From positions 10,060,270 to 10,124,269 of the forward strand of contig CM032669.1 in the NCBI GenBank assembly GCA_019095985.1: a DNA stretch of 64,000 bases, written 5' to 3'. Source of the DNA: Streblospio benedicti. Lineage: Eukaryota; Annelida; Polychaeta; Spionida; Spionidae. Shown one piece after another: positions 25,918-38,254 of the stretch. Numbering within the stretch: the stretch's first letter is position 1; each line of letters opens with the position of its first letter. The notes under the pieces are model-generated. The model made no database searches. It was not told the DNA's origin and saw nothing but the letters and a program-made list of their open reading frames with translations. A program made the position numbers and the translations under genes.

Positions 25918-27440
25918 AATGCATTATGAAATTTAGAAGACTGGTTGTTAGCTGGAGAAATATTTCCTTGAATCGTTTTGCTCCTGTCATCTTCGTGAAT
26001 CATATGGACTTTCATCGTGCATTACATGTGTCCTGGATATGCCAAAATGTGTTTCTTATTGTGAGTGATAATTACAAATGAATTGTGTTGTTATGAATTG
26101 GTTAGCTTGCAGTGTACGATTGTTTTGTGTCGCCTACCATAGGTTTCCCAGTAGGTAGTGTTCAGGTGTGACAAAAAACGACACACGCCCGGTGACAATA
26201 TTACAAATTATTACAAAATGAACAATTTAAAAGCTCCAACACAAGACGTTAGTTCACAGAAGAAAAAAAAATCTAAAATCTTGGCCAGAATTTACTTTGC
26301 AAACCGTCAAACATCAAGCCTATCATTATAAAAATAAAGCAATTTGTGAAATGTAATGCTCATAATCTTGTCACCGGAAGCAATAACATTCTTGTCTAGT
26401 GTTGCTGTTTACTACACCCATTAGCAGCTGTCTGCCAAAGCCTATTACCAGGGCAAGTACAAGAAATGCGCTTACCTTCATGTAGAGAGACTGGTGTCTG
26501 TCCGCCTCCTTCATTCTTGACGATCAACCCTAGTGTAACAGAAACAACAGGCTAATGGCAACAATTTGTAAGACACACTATTGCATCATATGCAGTATCG
26601 TGGGTGTATTCTATACGGGATTTTACAAACGAATATTACACTGAATGAAAGGAGAAAACAGTCTCAAAGTGGCCATCCCTGGTGGGGCAAATTTGTTTTT
26701 CGTTTTTTTACTCATGTTCTAATGAGTGGGTGTAGTGTATACAAAAAGTGCGTCCATTTACATGTCATTTGATAAGTTGTGTATGGCACATTTCTGTCAG
26801 TGCAATGTTGAGGAGAATATATTGAAAATTTTGAAGTCTCTGAACATCGCACAATCACAATGCTCTTCCGATACTCTAAAATCTTTTACATTAAAGATTT
26901 ATAACTTTTTACTTCAATTTGCCAACTTTTTTTATTATTAACATTAATGCATGTAGCTAGAATATTATGCTGGCCTTGCACCTACTGCGTTTTTAGCTGT
27001 CATAAGACATTTTGCTGTTATTTCAGGACTTTTTAAATAACATCTGGTTTTCTCACTGGTCTGCTGTTATATCTAGATCTATAGGTAAGACGACCTTTCA
27101 ACCAGATATTGGGCTTCAAAAAAAGATACCTAGCTTTGCTTTACGTCATACATACATCTCCATCTATAATCTTAGTATTGGGACTAAGTAACACTGCCTT
27201 ATTTCAAAATAAGTGACAACATCTTTTTAATGCAACTGACAATCAAATAAATCAAATTATTTCAAGGAAATTGGTTCCCCAACCACCTAAGCTAATACTA
27301 ATCTCAAAACGCAGCAGTTCAACATTGTTTTATGGAATTATGATGACACAAGAGTTGTCAAGACAGAATTCCAGGGGATTTATTCCAGCTCTTCAAACTG
27401 GATGGTGATAAAGATACAGAATACAGTGAGGAGTACTAAC
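25918..27440. other. Intron or 3' side of the gamma-subunit exon; no further exon found
   Basis: It lies downstream of the minus-strand donor at 27440, so it should be first-intron sequence. Apart from the dispersed repeat (26608) I see no exon. Confidence 0.4.
26608..26808 (+). repeat. Dispersed repeat, GTGGCCATCCCTGGTGGG family, copy 2
   Basis: It matches copy 1 about 3.1 kb upstream, at roughly 80 percent by eye. The open frames across it are chance. Confidence 0.75.
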
Positions 27441-28098
27441 CTGGCATGCGACATTTCCTCCACAAGCCAAAATACATCCGATCGTATTTGCTTGTGCCGT
27501 TCGTATTTTCTGTGCGCTCCATCATATAGAGCCAATAGTCCGTGGCCACTGCAATGCAGAGGAAGGCGAACGAGGCACATGCGCAGATACTGGTGGTGAT
27601 CATCAGCAGCTTCTTTTTACCGCACATCGTACTTCTCCCATATACATTGGTGCCGCCGATGCCTGCCGCTCCTCGCTCTGCTGGCCCCGTGTGGTTCGCA
27701 ATGGGCCTGTGGTCCTCCTCTTCTTCCTCCTCCACTGTAGGCGCCGGCCAGTACTGGTCTCGCGGCACCGCGGCGCCGCTGGCAGTGCCTCCGCCGCCGC
27801 TGGTGGCCGAGCCTCCCACGTGGTTTAGCAGACAAGCTGTGGACGCCGACCCGCCGGGCCCGTCTCCGCCGCCCCGGTGCCGCTGGGAGGATGCCGCCGC
27901 CGCTGAGGAAGCAGTGGAGGAGGAAGTGTTGGGGTGCGAAGCGCCCACGGCCCCTCGCCCTGATGACGCTGCCCCCGCCGACACCAAGTTTGGCACGGCG
28001 TGGCCTCCTCCTGCCGGGCGCTCGCCTTGCAGCACGTACTCCCGGTAGCAGTGCTTCAGCACTTGGAACCACGGCTCAGGCCACGCCAGCCCATACAT
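27441..28098 (-). CDS. First coding exon of a TARP/stargazin-like calcium channel gamma subunit
   Basis: This exon encodes the N-terminus of a four-pass membrane protein of the CACNG/claudin superfamily; members modulate calcium channels or AMPA-type glutamate receptors at the plasma membrane. Residues 164-186 form a hydrophobic first membrane segment after a CGKKK basic stretch. It is followed by ATDYWLY, an N-glycosylation sequon (NGT, about residue 200), and FGLWRKC, the W...GLW...C signature of the first extracellular loop. The exon ends at a phase-1 donor (CCAG|GTTAGT on the minus strand), and the expected second loop cysteine would lie in the next exon. An in-frame TAG two codons before ATG 28098 fixes the longest start. 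A second ATG at 27627 (residue 158) would give the short N-terminus usual in the family. Residues 30-155 are Gly/Ala/Ser-rich with a run of six Glu; residues 1-26 (WPEPWF, HCYREY) look less random. Downstream exons should lie at lower coordinates; I did not find them. Nearest vertebrate group is probably CACNG5/7, by inference. Confidence 0.88.
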
Positions 28099-28699
28099 AT
28101 ACTAGATACACGCCGCGCCCTGGCGTCGGCACAGCAACCGTGACGACGAGAGCTGATTGACGATAACAAGGGGGCGGTGCCCAAAATTCTGCTTCGCAGG
28201 TGTCGCATGTACTACTACTACTCCTAGAGGAAGGGTTATTGGTTGTGTGTAGTAGTGCTTGCAGTACTGAAGTTGATGTCAATTTGGTAATGTCGAGTGT
28301 ATGCATATATGCTGCTAGTCCTACTAAATTGGTAACAATGGCCAATAAAAGATCTCATCCGCTTCTGTACACACTTCGCTCGCTGTCTATAAGGTCACAT
28401 CAGACCCAGATGCTATTAAAATATTGCTACTAAAACACAGACGAACATGCAGGACCACCAATGCACATAATTGCTTGTATACAAGTAAATTAAATAGAAG
28501 AAATACACTGATCACTAACAGATGTCAAACCTTTGTACATATCCAATAGCACCTTTCTTCCTTTAATCATTTTTTTTTCACTGCAACAAATCCAAAGCGT
28601 TAACCATCCTGCTGCATGCCAGCAACTCCACTAGTCACCAGCGGGTGCTGCTACTTTAAGACAAACCGCTAATCTCAAGTGAGTACCATACCCTAGACC

Positions 28700-29260
28700 T
28701 AGATTTATATATCCCTCACCAAGTTACAGTACCACAAACATGTCCACCACCGTCTACTTGTGGTGTGCGGCTGTCGGTGTCATTGTCGGTGTGCCTGTCG
28801 GTGTATCCTTGCGCAGCAGCAGCAGCCTCTTTGCCTCTCAGTATCCGTGTGCCGCCGCCACCGCCGCCACCAGTGTGTCCCCGTCTTCTCCTCTTCGCCC
28901 GCTGCTACTGCTGCTGTGGCCCTCACAGCTGCTGCTGCCAGCAGCTGCTGCTGTTGCTGATGGGGAGCAGAGAGATGCAGGGAGCCGCCGCTGCTGTGTG
29001 TTGGAGTGAGCAGGCTGCCGCCGCCGCCGCCGCTGTGCACCCCGCTACCCAATATTGATCCTCACCCAACCAGCAGCAGCGGCAGTAATCACAGCATCTC
29101 CGCATCTTGTCACACTCATCCCCTCCTTAACATAGACAAAAAGCGCACAAAACTCGCGCCTCTCGCGTCTCCCGTTCCGTTGTGGCTGGTAGGCGCACGT
29201 CTGCCAATGTTTGAGGATCCTGTGCGTTGACCAAAAGGGGTGCTGCGTTTATCCCGTGCA
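28700..29260. promoter_or_regulatory. GC- and trinucleotide-rich island upstream of the gamma-subunit exon
   Basis: About 600 bases upstream of the minus-strand start codon the sequence becomes GC-rich. It holds many short CAG/CTG, GCC and GCT runs (for example near 28813-28830, 28850-28872, 28925-28965 and 29010-29035) and several CpGs. In animal genomes such islands often carry promoters and 5' untranslated exons, so a promoter for the gamma subunit is a reasonable inference. No TATA box or initiator stands out. The open frames here on both strands are repeat-driven and I do not call them genes. Confidence 0.4.
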
Positions 29261-30879
29261 CAAAATGCGCTCAAAACAGCCCCAGTGTCAGTATGTTAAA
29301 GCTCGTTCCATCTTTCTCACCGCCACAGACGACATTTATCGTCGACGAAAGGGGTGACTGCGCATGCGTCCTGGCTGCTCAGGTTGAGTCTACCCGGTGG
29401 CAAGGTGGGCATACCTTGCCTCCACACTGCCGGCATTTTAAGGAGCGTTTTCATATCTCAGCCGGTAGCAGGAAGATCGATAGGCTTAAATTTTAATACC
29501 TTCCACATGTTGGGGGCTTTGCGCAGCATATTAGCATTTAGTGTTCTACAGGCGTAATAAATTGGTTTGTATCTTGTGCAACGTGTGCTTCTCTGCAATT
29601 GAGGCACTGCTTTATTTTGTAAGATTGTGATGATAAATTAACACTACTATTCTTGACACGTGCAACATTAAGTGGTTGCAGAATGCAGCTGGGAGCTGTG
29701 CATGTATGATGGGGAAAGTTTTTTTTAACATTAGTTCCACGCTTTTTCTGGGTTTCTCATCATTTAAAGTGCATGATTATTTACACTGTAAATGATTCAT
29801 ACTATGAAACCATGCCCCACAAATATGTGCACACACCCAGGGAGTTTTTAAAACACTGGTCAAAACCTGGTAACATGCAGATTGAATAATACCTAGCGGT
29901 ATATATGTAATATGTTCACATGATATTTAAAAGCAGGCAGCATTGAAAGTTGAAACTGGCTTTCTCGAATCTGTAGATAAAATGCTTGTGATAGTCAATA
30001 TCCAAGATATCAAACTTGTATAATTTGTTCATAGTGTGATTGGGGAGGAACTTGATAAGTAATCCACTTCTCCCCCCCCCCCCCCAGCCATTTATATTAC
30101 TCCTTATATGTTGTTTTAAACGTTTTTGTGTTTTATGATTATAGGGTGATATTAACGCCAACGATCTTTAATAGCAATGACCTCAAGTCGATTAAATGTA
30201 TGGACAACATACTACAAACCTCGTGCAATATACATTTACACCTAGCCTATCACAAGGCCTTTAAATAATCTGACATGAAGGACCTTATATCTATTAGAGC
30301 TAGAGGCTGTCACAATTGCACGTGCTCTTCTTCTTTGCACTTGATATATGGTTTACATCAGCGTTTTTGTAATAATAGAAGCAAAAATTATCAGACATAA
30401 GGTCTCTTGAAAGACTAATTCACACCATGAAAAGTTTCAACTTGCAAATCTCCACTTCACGTAGTCCACGCTTCTCAGAAGTGTATCATTGACTGCGCTA
30501 GTGTAAGAAATCACTTTATCGGTGACCGCGTCCCCCGGGCCCGGGGGTCCGGCGTATTGACGTCCCTGTCGCCAAGGGGCCGTCACGTGACCCGCAGGTT
30601 ACGCCCACTAATGAAGACTCAGCTGCCGCCTCAAACTGCTTTTGACGTTTCAAATCAGGTTCTAATGATCGGGGCTCCTGTGCCCTTTGAGGTGACTGAC
30701 GTGGCTGCGCATGCGCTCGGGGCCTTTCTCTCCCCTTCTGCAGATTTCAGTCGTTCTCTTTGTGCTCTTGATCTGCGAAAACTATTGAGTTAGATGATGC
30801 CACCGTGATTTATGCTGAAATCAAGCACTCGCTTTCAACAACTCCATGTTCTACTGTTGTCAACGCTGTGGGGTTTATA

Positions 30880-31130
30880 AGGGGTACAGAAGTCCCACAT
30901 CACTGATTGTTTTGTTTGTTTTATTTGCCACATGCCTTGTTTGTCGGCTTTTTGTTTGCAACACCCCACAAAGTTTCAATATTTTCCCCACATCCTACTT
31001 CTTTGAAATTCCACATAGTATACTTTCATTTTGCTTGCTTGCATTCATTAGTCACGTCCCTATTTCACACCCCCCCAGCCCCCAGCATATCCCCCCAACC
31101 CCCAGTACTGCCCCCCCCCCCCCACCCTAA
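30880..31130 (+). repeat. Dispersed C/T-rich repeat, copy 2, ending in C runs
   Basis: GTTTTATTTGCCACATGCCT, CCCACATCCTACTTCTTTGA and AATTCCACATAG follow the order seen at 62195. It ends in CCCCCAACC-type C runs at about 31065-31125. Confidence 0.55.
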
Positions 31131-31414
31131 ATAATGTAGATTTCCTTATGCACTGATACAGTGTGGTTACTTCAAACTGTAGTGTTGATCATATATTCTT
31201 GATGTTGTAGCGTGCCGTGGTACATATCTTTCTTCACACACAATTATTGAGACCCTACTTTGGCTGATTTCCAACGTACATTGAAGTTTGATACGTGTTG
31301 AACTTGCTGTTCATTTGCATAGCTGTGTGTGAAACCTAGAAGGCACCACCTTTCATTGAATTCGGCTGAGCGCAATCTTATAGTCGACGGTCTATTGGGC
31401 TTTAGGTGACTGCA

Positions 31415-31705
31415 GCAGCGGATCCAGCTTTGCAGAATGACAGGGAGGAAGGGGGGGGCACAACCAATGGATTGTCTTGCAGCTTTGCAACCTAAGTTGT
31501 TGTTTTCTGTGGGCGTGGGTTAAAAATCAAGGGTGCAGTTATACGGGCGGCATTGGTGGTGGTGATGGGGGTTGGGGGGGGGGGGCACATTTAGGCAGGA
31601 GCCTGAAGATCACACCATACTGTGTTTGGTTATACTTCCAGGCCATAATGAAAAGTAGAATCTTGGGGGGGGGGGTGGGGGCAACCCCTCCCTGGATCTA
31701 CTTAT
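31415..31705. repeat. G-rich stretch with G-rich MITE family traces
   Basis: GCGGATCCAGCTTTGCAG at the left and CCCTGGATCTACTTATAT at the right resemble family ends. Between them are several G runs, near 31452, 31574 and 31664. Sequence slippage at the runs is likely. Confidence 0.35.
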
Positions 31706-33519
31706 ATCACTACACACTTGGGAATCACATGACCGCTCGGATAATTTGGCATTCGGCACATCCATATATAGTACATGTAAGGCTGGTTCATAGCTGTCAT
31801 CCAATTGCTGTAATGTACTCATTTTAGCCAAGGAGACACGTGGTAAATATAATACTGTAGATTATACAGTATTCTACTTACATTGTATTGTCGTTGGGCA
31901 AAGTTTGCCTTTGCGGTTGAAGCTGGCTGTGTGAAGTTGAATGGCTTTTGGTAGTGTCTCGCTTCTAAAACCTACTCCTCGGATCACCTCCATGGGAACG
32001 TCTAAACAATGATTCCACAAAAAGGCAATCTGCTACTACTAAGTAACTGTGTCCTGTGCACTATGACACGCAAGTGCAGAACGTCCCTCGAAACGCCCCA
32101 TAGACCATAATGAGTATCTGAGTATTCTCACTATACATAATGAATAGTGTGCGAGTAAAAAGTAAAAATAAAGTGTGACTATGTCCACGCATCATCTATT
32201 GTGGAAAAACTACAATACAGCACGTTCACACCGCAGATGCATCACAACGCGGGTCCATAATTCATAATGCAAACGGCTCGTGCTCTGCGATGTAATATGG
32301 ATGTGCGCATTGTACGGTGTATTTGGCATGTTGGCGAGTCTACGCTCATGCAAACCCCATGAAATCACAACCTTTCAAAGAAAACCTACATCTTCTGCCC
32401 GTGTACGTGTAGTCAAACCAATGGCAGTAAATTCCCGAAGTCGACGAACACACAAGCAAAATGACGAAATAATGAACAGAGACTATTGCCTTAATGAGCC
32501 CTGGGGTGTTAATGGGTGAACTTGTAATGCTGAATAATTGAAATGTGGGTCTAGTTCCGAGAACTCTGCCATCGAGAGATGTCCTTTTGAATAGCATTAA
32601 TGCACATATCAGCTCGACTCAGGTCGTGTGTACTATCTGAGTATTATGATAATGTGGTTTTAGATATTATTTCAAATGTGTTCTTGACAAAAGCATGTAC
32701 CACTGGCGAGGGAATGTATATATGAATGTTGTGGTTTTTAGTCGTAATTCAACGCTTGTTCTCACGAAATTGCATTTTACACCATGAAATTGGACCAATT
32801 GTGGATCAATTGATCATTTATCACATACTTGCCTCTGCATTGAACAAATATTATAATTATTTGAGAGACTTGTCATCACGAACAAGTTATATTTATGTAC
32901 ACGTTCTACCCGATCTGTTAATAAAAATTGATAATGCTGGTAAATACCTGAGCAATTTATCAATTTGCAAAAAAGGCATATTTTCGGCAATCTTAACATT
33001 GAAAATGATAAATGATTATTTTGATGTCAGTCAACAAACAGGAAATGGCAATAAAGATAGAAATCACAAAAATATGTATAGCAAAACATGTTCAAAACAT
33101 AAAACCAGGGTCACTATCACTGTAAAAATAGATTTTTTTGTGCATACAAGTTAAATAGCAAGAAATATTAATAGCCTATGATAAGTAGGTCAATTGATGT
33201 CTGAGGTCACCTGCCTGAAATTCATTTATCATTTCACTCTATGTTTGTAGATTATGTTTAAAATTACTTACAATGTGAAATAATCTGTTAACTCATTCAT
33301 AATCATTTATGTTTGTGATTTTTTTTATATAAATATGTGATATGACAAAAGGATGATAGCAAATCGTTATGAACATGGTAAAACATTGTTGGTCACTTTT
33401 GGTCAAACTTTTTGTATTGGTAAATGATTTGTGAATAAAAGAAATATTCACTTAAACCATCACAGTCAAATTCTTTGAAACGCTACTTGCAAACACAAAA
33501 TATCCCATATAAGGGGGGG

Positions 33520-33640
33520 GTAGCGTAACGGCAACACGTGTGCTTGTATATTTATGACTGCTCTGATGTAATCAGCAGATTGTGAGTTTGATTCCACGAC
33601 TTTCCAAATAGCTTTACAAGCCTATCTCCTGCTTTTCCTT
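33520..33640 (+). mobile_element. Possible tRNA-derived SINE head
   Basis: GGTAGCGTAACGGCAACACG resembles a box A and GAGTTTGATTCCACGAC a box B, about 70 bases apart. No second copy was seen in the window. Confidence 0.35.
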
Positions 33641-33699
33641 ACAATAGTAGTCATGTGTATGGTATAGTGTTTGTAAATCATAGTATACATACCACACAC

Positions 33700-34550
33700 C
33701 CCTCACATGATGCTGGGGCCCCATGACGTGAAGTGATACTAGAACATATATCCAGCCTGAAACAGGCACCCTTTATTTTCTTTAAATATATACAACATGA
33801 AATATTTTAAAAGAACATAGTTAGAAATCTACACACAGGAATGGGAAACCAGAAAATCACTGGTCTGTTATCGCATATTTTGAGAGAATCGTGCAAAATG
33901 ACGTACAAGCGCCAAATTTGGCATGCATGTACCTAATTAGGGCATATAAAAAAGATTTGGATATGGAACCACCCTCAGCGACCCCTATTATCACTCGGTT
34001 CCACATGCGTTGTGTTTTGACCGAAAAAATCATACACAACTGACATTTAACTGATAACTTAATGGATTTTACATTCAAAATCATCACATCAAGAATTATG
34101 GTAGACTATATGATGATTTTGATAGTTAGCCAAGTAAATATTTAGACTTTTTGAATTCCCCATATTATCACTCAATATCATTTTCTATACAATAATTCTC
34201 GATATCAAGTTTTCTTTATGTCCTTCAAGTCTTTTAACCAACATGCAACATAATATATCACTATAACCTCATTTTTGCTTAAATATAGCAGCTATATTAT
34301 AGCTTTATAAAATCTATATAAACAAATCTTATTCATACTGTATAAAGATAAATGATGTTTAATGTTGCGTAACTTAACTTATTAAACATCAACCATATAT
34401 GTAAATGTACAAAAGAAGTCAATATGAACAAACATATCAAATGCCATTGAAATTTGTTCTATTAAATACCACAAGATTGTTAAATATGCAACACATTATA
34501 ATGATCTAATATCCCCCAGCATTTTGAGAAATCCAAGATGACCGCCGGCT
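33700..34550. other. No gene recognised
   Basis: AT-rich lead-in to fold-back element A. Confidence 0.4.
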
Positions 34551-34637
34551 GATGGGTTTGAAATCTAATATTGGCTCTATCTTTCTTGATATTTGTGATA
34601 GAGTTATGATTTTGGTGTCTAGTGGTAGGCTTTCGTG

Positions 34638-35577
34638 GTCAAATCTCCCTGTCCTGCAATAGTGTGGCTATTTTGATAGCACTAGTAGCTCCTGCATCCA
34701 AATATGCCCATGTGAACAAGATTGACCATCTCCATATATGCAAAATACAAGATGGACGCCACATTTGTGTTCAAAATCTATGATTGTCCATAGAATAGTT
34801 ACTAATAATGATAAGATCATGATTTTGGTTTACAGGTGTAAGTTTATGAAGTCATAGAATCCACATATATTCGTAAAAACAAGATTCAACATTTGGATGT
34901 GAGTGAAATCCAAGATGGTCACGACAGGAGTTCTCAAAATATGAGATTGTTTATAACATTTCAACTATTATGTGATAGAATCATGAGTTTGGTGTCTTGA
35001 TATAGATTTATACGCTAAAATAATCTAACTATACTCAAAGAAAAAAGATTCCTCATTTGGATATTAGGCAAATTCAAGTTGGCCGCCACTACAATGGTTG
35101 AATGATTGTAATTAGCATGCGCACTGTTATGAGTGATAGAATCATGATTTGGTTGTTTAGTTGTTATGTAATTTGGTTTGCACTATATAAACTAACATAA
35201 AACATCTGATCGACCTTTCGATATTCACTTATGAGTAAAATCCAAGGTGACCAGAATGCAAAGTGATTGTCTATAATAATGCATCATTGTAATTAGTACA
35301 GTCATCAAATTCATCAGAGACACCTGCTATACTGATCTTTCCCTAGAGAGAATGTGTTTTGCATACTAGCCCAGGTCAAAGATATGTTATATCTCGAGCC
35401 AGTATTGATATTCATATATACTTAACTGGCCATATGATTAAGCAAAGTTTCAGATTACCTATATACAGTGCTGTATTGTAGTTAGGCTAGAAACCTCAAA
35501 TACAGAACATGGCGTCTTCAAATCTCCCTGTCCTGCAATAGTGTGGCTATTTTGATAGCACTAGTAGCTCCTGCATC
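34638..35577 (+). repeat. Pair of 58-bp direct repeats about 0.88 kb apart inside element A
   Basis: CAAATCTCCCTGTCCTGCAA TAGTGTGGCTATTTTGATAG and on to CTCCTGCATC occurs at 34638-34697 and about 35519-35577, essentially identical. The first copy interrupts the first tandem unit of the left arm. Confidence 0.8.
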
Positions 35578-36126
35578 ACGTTTCAGGAAACCCAGAATGT
35601 TCCACCAGGTTTCTCACTTCTCCAGAGGCCTCCAACGTCTCCAATTTCCATGTATTGTTTCCAAACCCATACCTTTCCAGAAGGTCAACCAAAGTATGGG
35701 AGTAGCAGTATCCTTCTAACTTGAGTATTCCATTAGCAATCTCATCAGTGACTGTTGGGAATTCACCACAGAGTTGCTCATTTGTAGTATGAGAGCTACA
35801 GCTAATGTTCAGGATCGTTTGCATCATACGTATAGATATATGTCTGTAGCATTGCAAGAGCTTTCCACTATTTTTGTTTGGGGGTAAATTTCTCAGTAAT
35901 AAAGTAGGGCTGTATGCACTGTAGCAACGAGAAGTTGCTTCTTGAAGCCAGAGCTTAAGTTGCATTTCCAGACTTTGTTAATGCTGTTTTCTAAGTGTTT
36001 TCTAAGCAAGTATCTTTTTGACACAGATGTACATTTGAGATTCATCCATTCATGTGCCAAAGTGTTTGAAGTCATCCTTGTGCTCCAGTACAGTACCATT
36101 ACTGGTCTGAAGTCCTTTGTTGTCAT
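35576..36126 (-). CDS. Unrecognised frames in the centre of fold-back element A
   Basis: Two overlapping minus-strand frames encode 77 residues (from 36126) and 129 residues (from 35965). Their composition is protein-like (LVDLLERYGFGNNTWKLETL, WMNLKCTSVSKRYLLRKHLE) rather than low-complexity. They sit between the inverted arms, where a transposon protein would be expected. I cannot assign a family. They may be decayed transposase exons or chance. Confidence 0.3.
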
Positions 36127-37689
36127 TTGTTTTATATAATAGCTACTTTTTCATGACCTTGTTACAATCAGTCTCAACTTTAAGGAGGAGCTGCAGGGCC
36201 TTCTCTACTCAATTGGAAAATTGTATTTATGTGGTTTATAGTGCAGTGTTTGGATGAGATAATTTTCTTTGAGATAGTGCACCATTACATTTGAATTGTA
36301 ATATTTATCTTGAATTACTTAAGTTGTGGGTCAGTATCCCATAATGGTGACGATTATGTTTTGTAATCAATGAGGTTTATAGCATTATCATCATATCTTA
36401 AAGGGTAGGAATGATAAGAGCTATGATGCCTAATGAGCTCAATGTCTGTTTATGAAAGCTTTAAATATACTGGACCTGATATCCAATACAATACAGAATT
36501 GATTTGTATAGCAGATGTACCATAAAGTATGCTTGTGTGCTAGTACCCTTTCTAAAACAAATGATGCTTCAGTTTAGATTTTAACGTGGATAAAGTAGAC
36601 TGTATTGTGGAAAAAGTATATAGATGGATGAAATTGATTTAGCTAGTATCAGAATCAGATATACACCTGAATTTATAAGAGTAATGCTTAGAATATCTTG
36701 AGCCTGAATTTTATATCTCAATAAACCTGCACATTTGATACCAAAATCATTGCTCTCTCAAATAGTTAAAAGTTACTGAAACTCGATCATCCTACCCTGG
36801 TAGTGGCGGCCATCTTGAATTAGCTTACATCAAACTAGTGAGTTATATTTTCACGAGTAATTTTGATTGTGACTCAACAAACCTACATCTAGATACCAAA
36901 TCATGATTTTATCATTAATGGTTAACGTATTGAAGATAATCTCAAATTTTTACAAGACCTGCGGCAGTCATCTAGAACTTTGTCTATGTCTAGTTGGTCA
37001 ATTTTGTTTCCATCAGGATATTTGGATTCTATGACCACACAAACCTACATCTACATACAAAAATCATGTTTCTATCATTGATAGTTAAAAAGTTATAGAG
37101 AATCTCAGATCTCGAACACTCCTGTGGTGGCCATCTTGGATTGTGCATATATGGAGATGATCAATCTTAGTCCAATTAATATATTTGGATTTACTTGACC
37201 TCTACAACCTGTTCCTAGACACCAATATCATGACTCTATCTCAAATATCAAGAAAGATATAGCCAATATGAGATTTTGACACCCCCACCCAAATCTATAA
37301 AGTGTTAATGTGGGGTGATTATTGTCAATGTGTCACTAGGTAACTCACACTTGTTGACCTATACCTTTGATTTTGAGGACGGACATGATTCCTGACAAAA
37401 CATAATATCATATATCAAAATAAGAATGGCTGGTTAAGGACTCAGAAGATGGCCAATGTTTTTTTCAGATGTGGCAAAGAGTGTCCACTTCTAACCGGAG
37501 GAAAGTCTAGAATGCAAAGCCTAATTTCTCCCATCTTTGCAAGAAATGACATTCATCATATAAAACTAAACATGTGACCTAGAGAATGATCCGACATATA
37601 CATGTACATGTACATCAGATTCTTGAACACACCGGAACCTCAAAGGCACAGTTATGTCTACACCTGAAGCTCCACAACCAAAACTACAA

Positions 37690-38110
37690 TCAAATTATCC
37701 TGGCAATTAAATCCCATGAATGTCAGGGACGGGGTCATGGCTGCAAAACTCAAGAGTAGGCCACATGTTGAATAGCAACACAATACTTCCAGCAAAAGAT
37801 TTGATCGTGAAAAGGGATACGGACAAATCTAAACTGATTCAGTCAATGTGTGACCATAGTGGATCTAGTCCTGATCTGCAATTGATGGGAGCTGAATGTG
37901 AGTACCATCATGAAGAGGCTGATGTGAAAATCGTCAGCTATCTTAACATGATGCCAAAAAAGCAACACATTCAAGTTTGTAATGCTAATACAGACAATTT
38001 ATTGTTACTTGTTTACTTTGTTTGGCTGTGCAAGTCAGTTACAAGTCAGTTACTAAAGTCTTAATGAAGAAATATGATGGACAGGTGATAAGACATTAAA
38101 GTAACAGCTT
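37690..38110 (+). pseudogene. Fragment of a transposon-associated protein with HEEAD and NTD motifs
   Basis: The frame encodes KDLIVKRDTDKSKLIQ, then YHHEEADVKIVSYL, then VCNANTDNLLLLVYFVW. Past a stop it continues with KKYDGQVI in another frame. From memory, invertebrate genomes carry many proteins with this HEEAD...DTDVFVLLVY pattern, apparently linked to DNA transposons; the spaced acidic residues suggest a nuclease-like fold. The fragment begins about 400 bases beyond fold-back element A and could be a remnant of its protein or of another element. It is broken. Confidence 0.5.
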
Positions 38111-38254
38111 CCACACTGTCTTGATCTGAAGGTTGTGTATGCCCTATTATAGGTTGTTATATCTATATGTTAAAGCAAAAGTTTCAGCCATCAATTTGTT
38201 GCTTAAAATGATTCTTGTTTTAAAGCTGTTTACTGAGCCTGATTCTGACGAGGA

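Larger units (their letters stand above)
29261..33500. other. No gene recognised
   Basis: It lies between the two divergent genes. The C/T-rich repeat (30880) and G runs (31415-31705) are present. 30520-30760 is GC-richer, with GGGCCCGGGGGTCC and several CpGs. The 142-codon frame at 32726 is AT-driven and has no recognisable family. Confidence 0.35.
34553..37282. mobile_element. Fold-back element A with arms of about 160-bp tandem units
   Basis: The left arm (about 34553-35300) and right arm (about 36700-37282) are inverted, diverged copies. The outer parts match well (TATCTTTCTTGATATTTG on the left, its complement at about 37240). Each arm is a tandem array. The landmark CCAAGATGGCCGCC and variants occurs near 34535, 34749, 34911, 35071 and 35243 on the left. 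Its complement occurs near 36806, 36963 and 37127 on the right, giving spacings of about 158-170 bases. The 1.4-kb centre has minus-strand open frames (35576-35965, 35893-36126) that I do not recognise. No clear target duplication is seen. Confidence 0.75.

Noticed and set aside
27542-28160. Plus-strand and second minus-strand frames over the gamma-subunit exon
   Set aside because: They are by-products of the GC-rich coding sequence; only the frame with the GLW...C motif has family support and proper splice sites.
28740-29105. Several overlapping Ala/Ser/Gln/Pro-rich frames
   Set aside because: They arise from trinucleotide repeats in all frames and lack any motif or splice context.
32726-33154. 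142-codon plus-strand frame
   Set aside because: Composition follows local AT content (Ile, Lys, Asn, Tyr), with no family resemblance.
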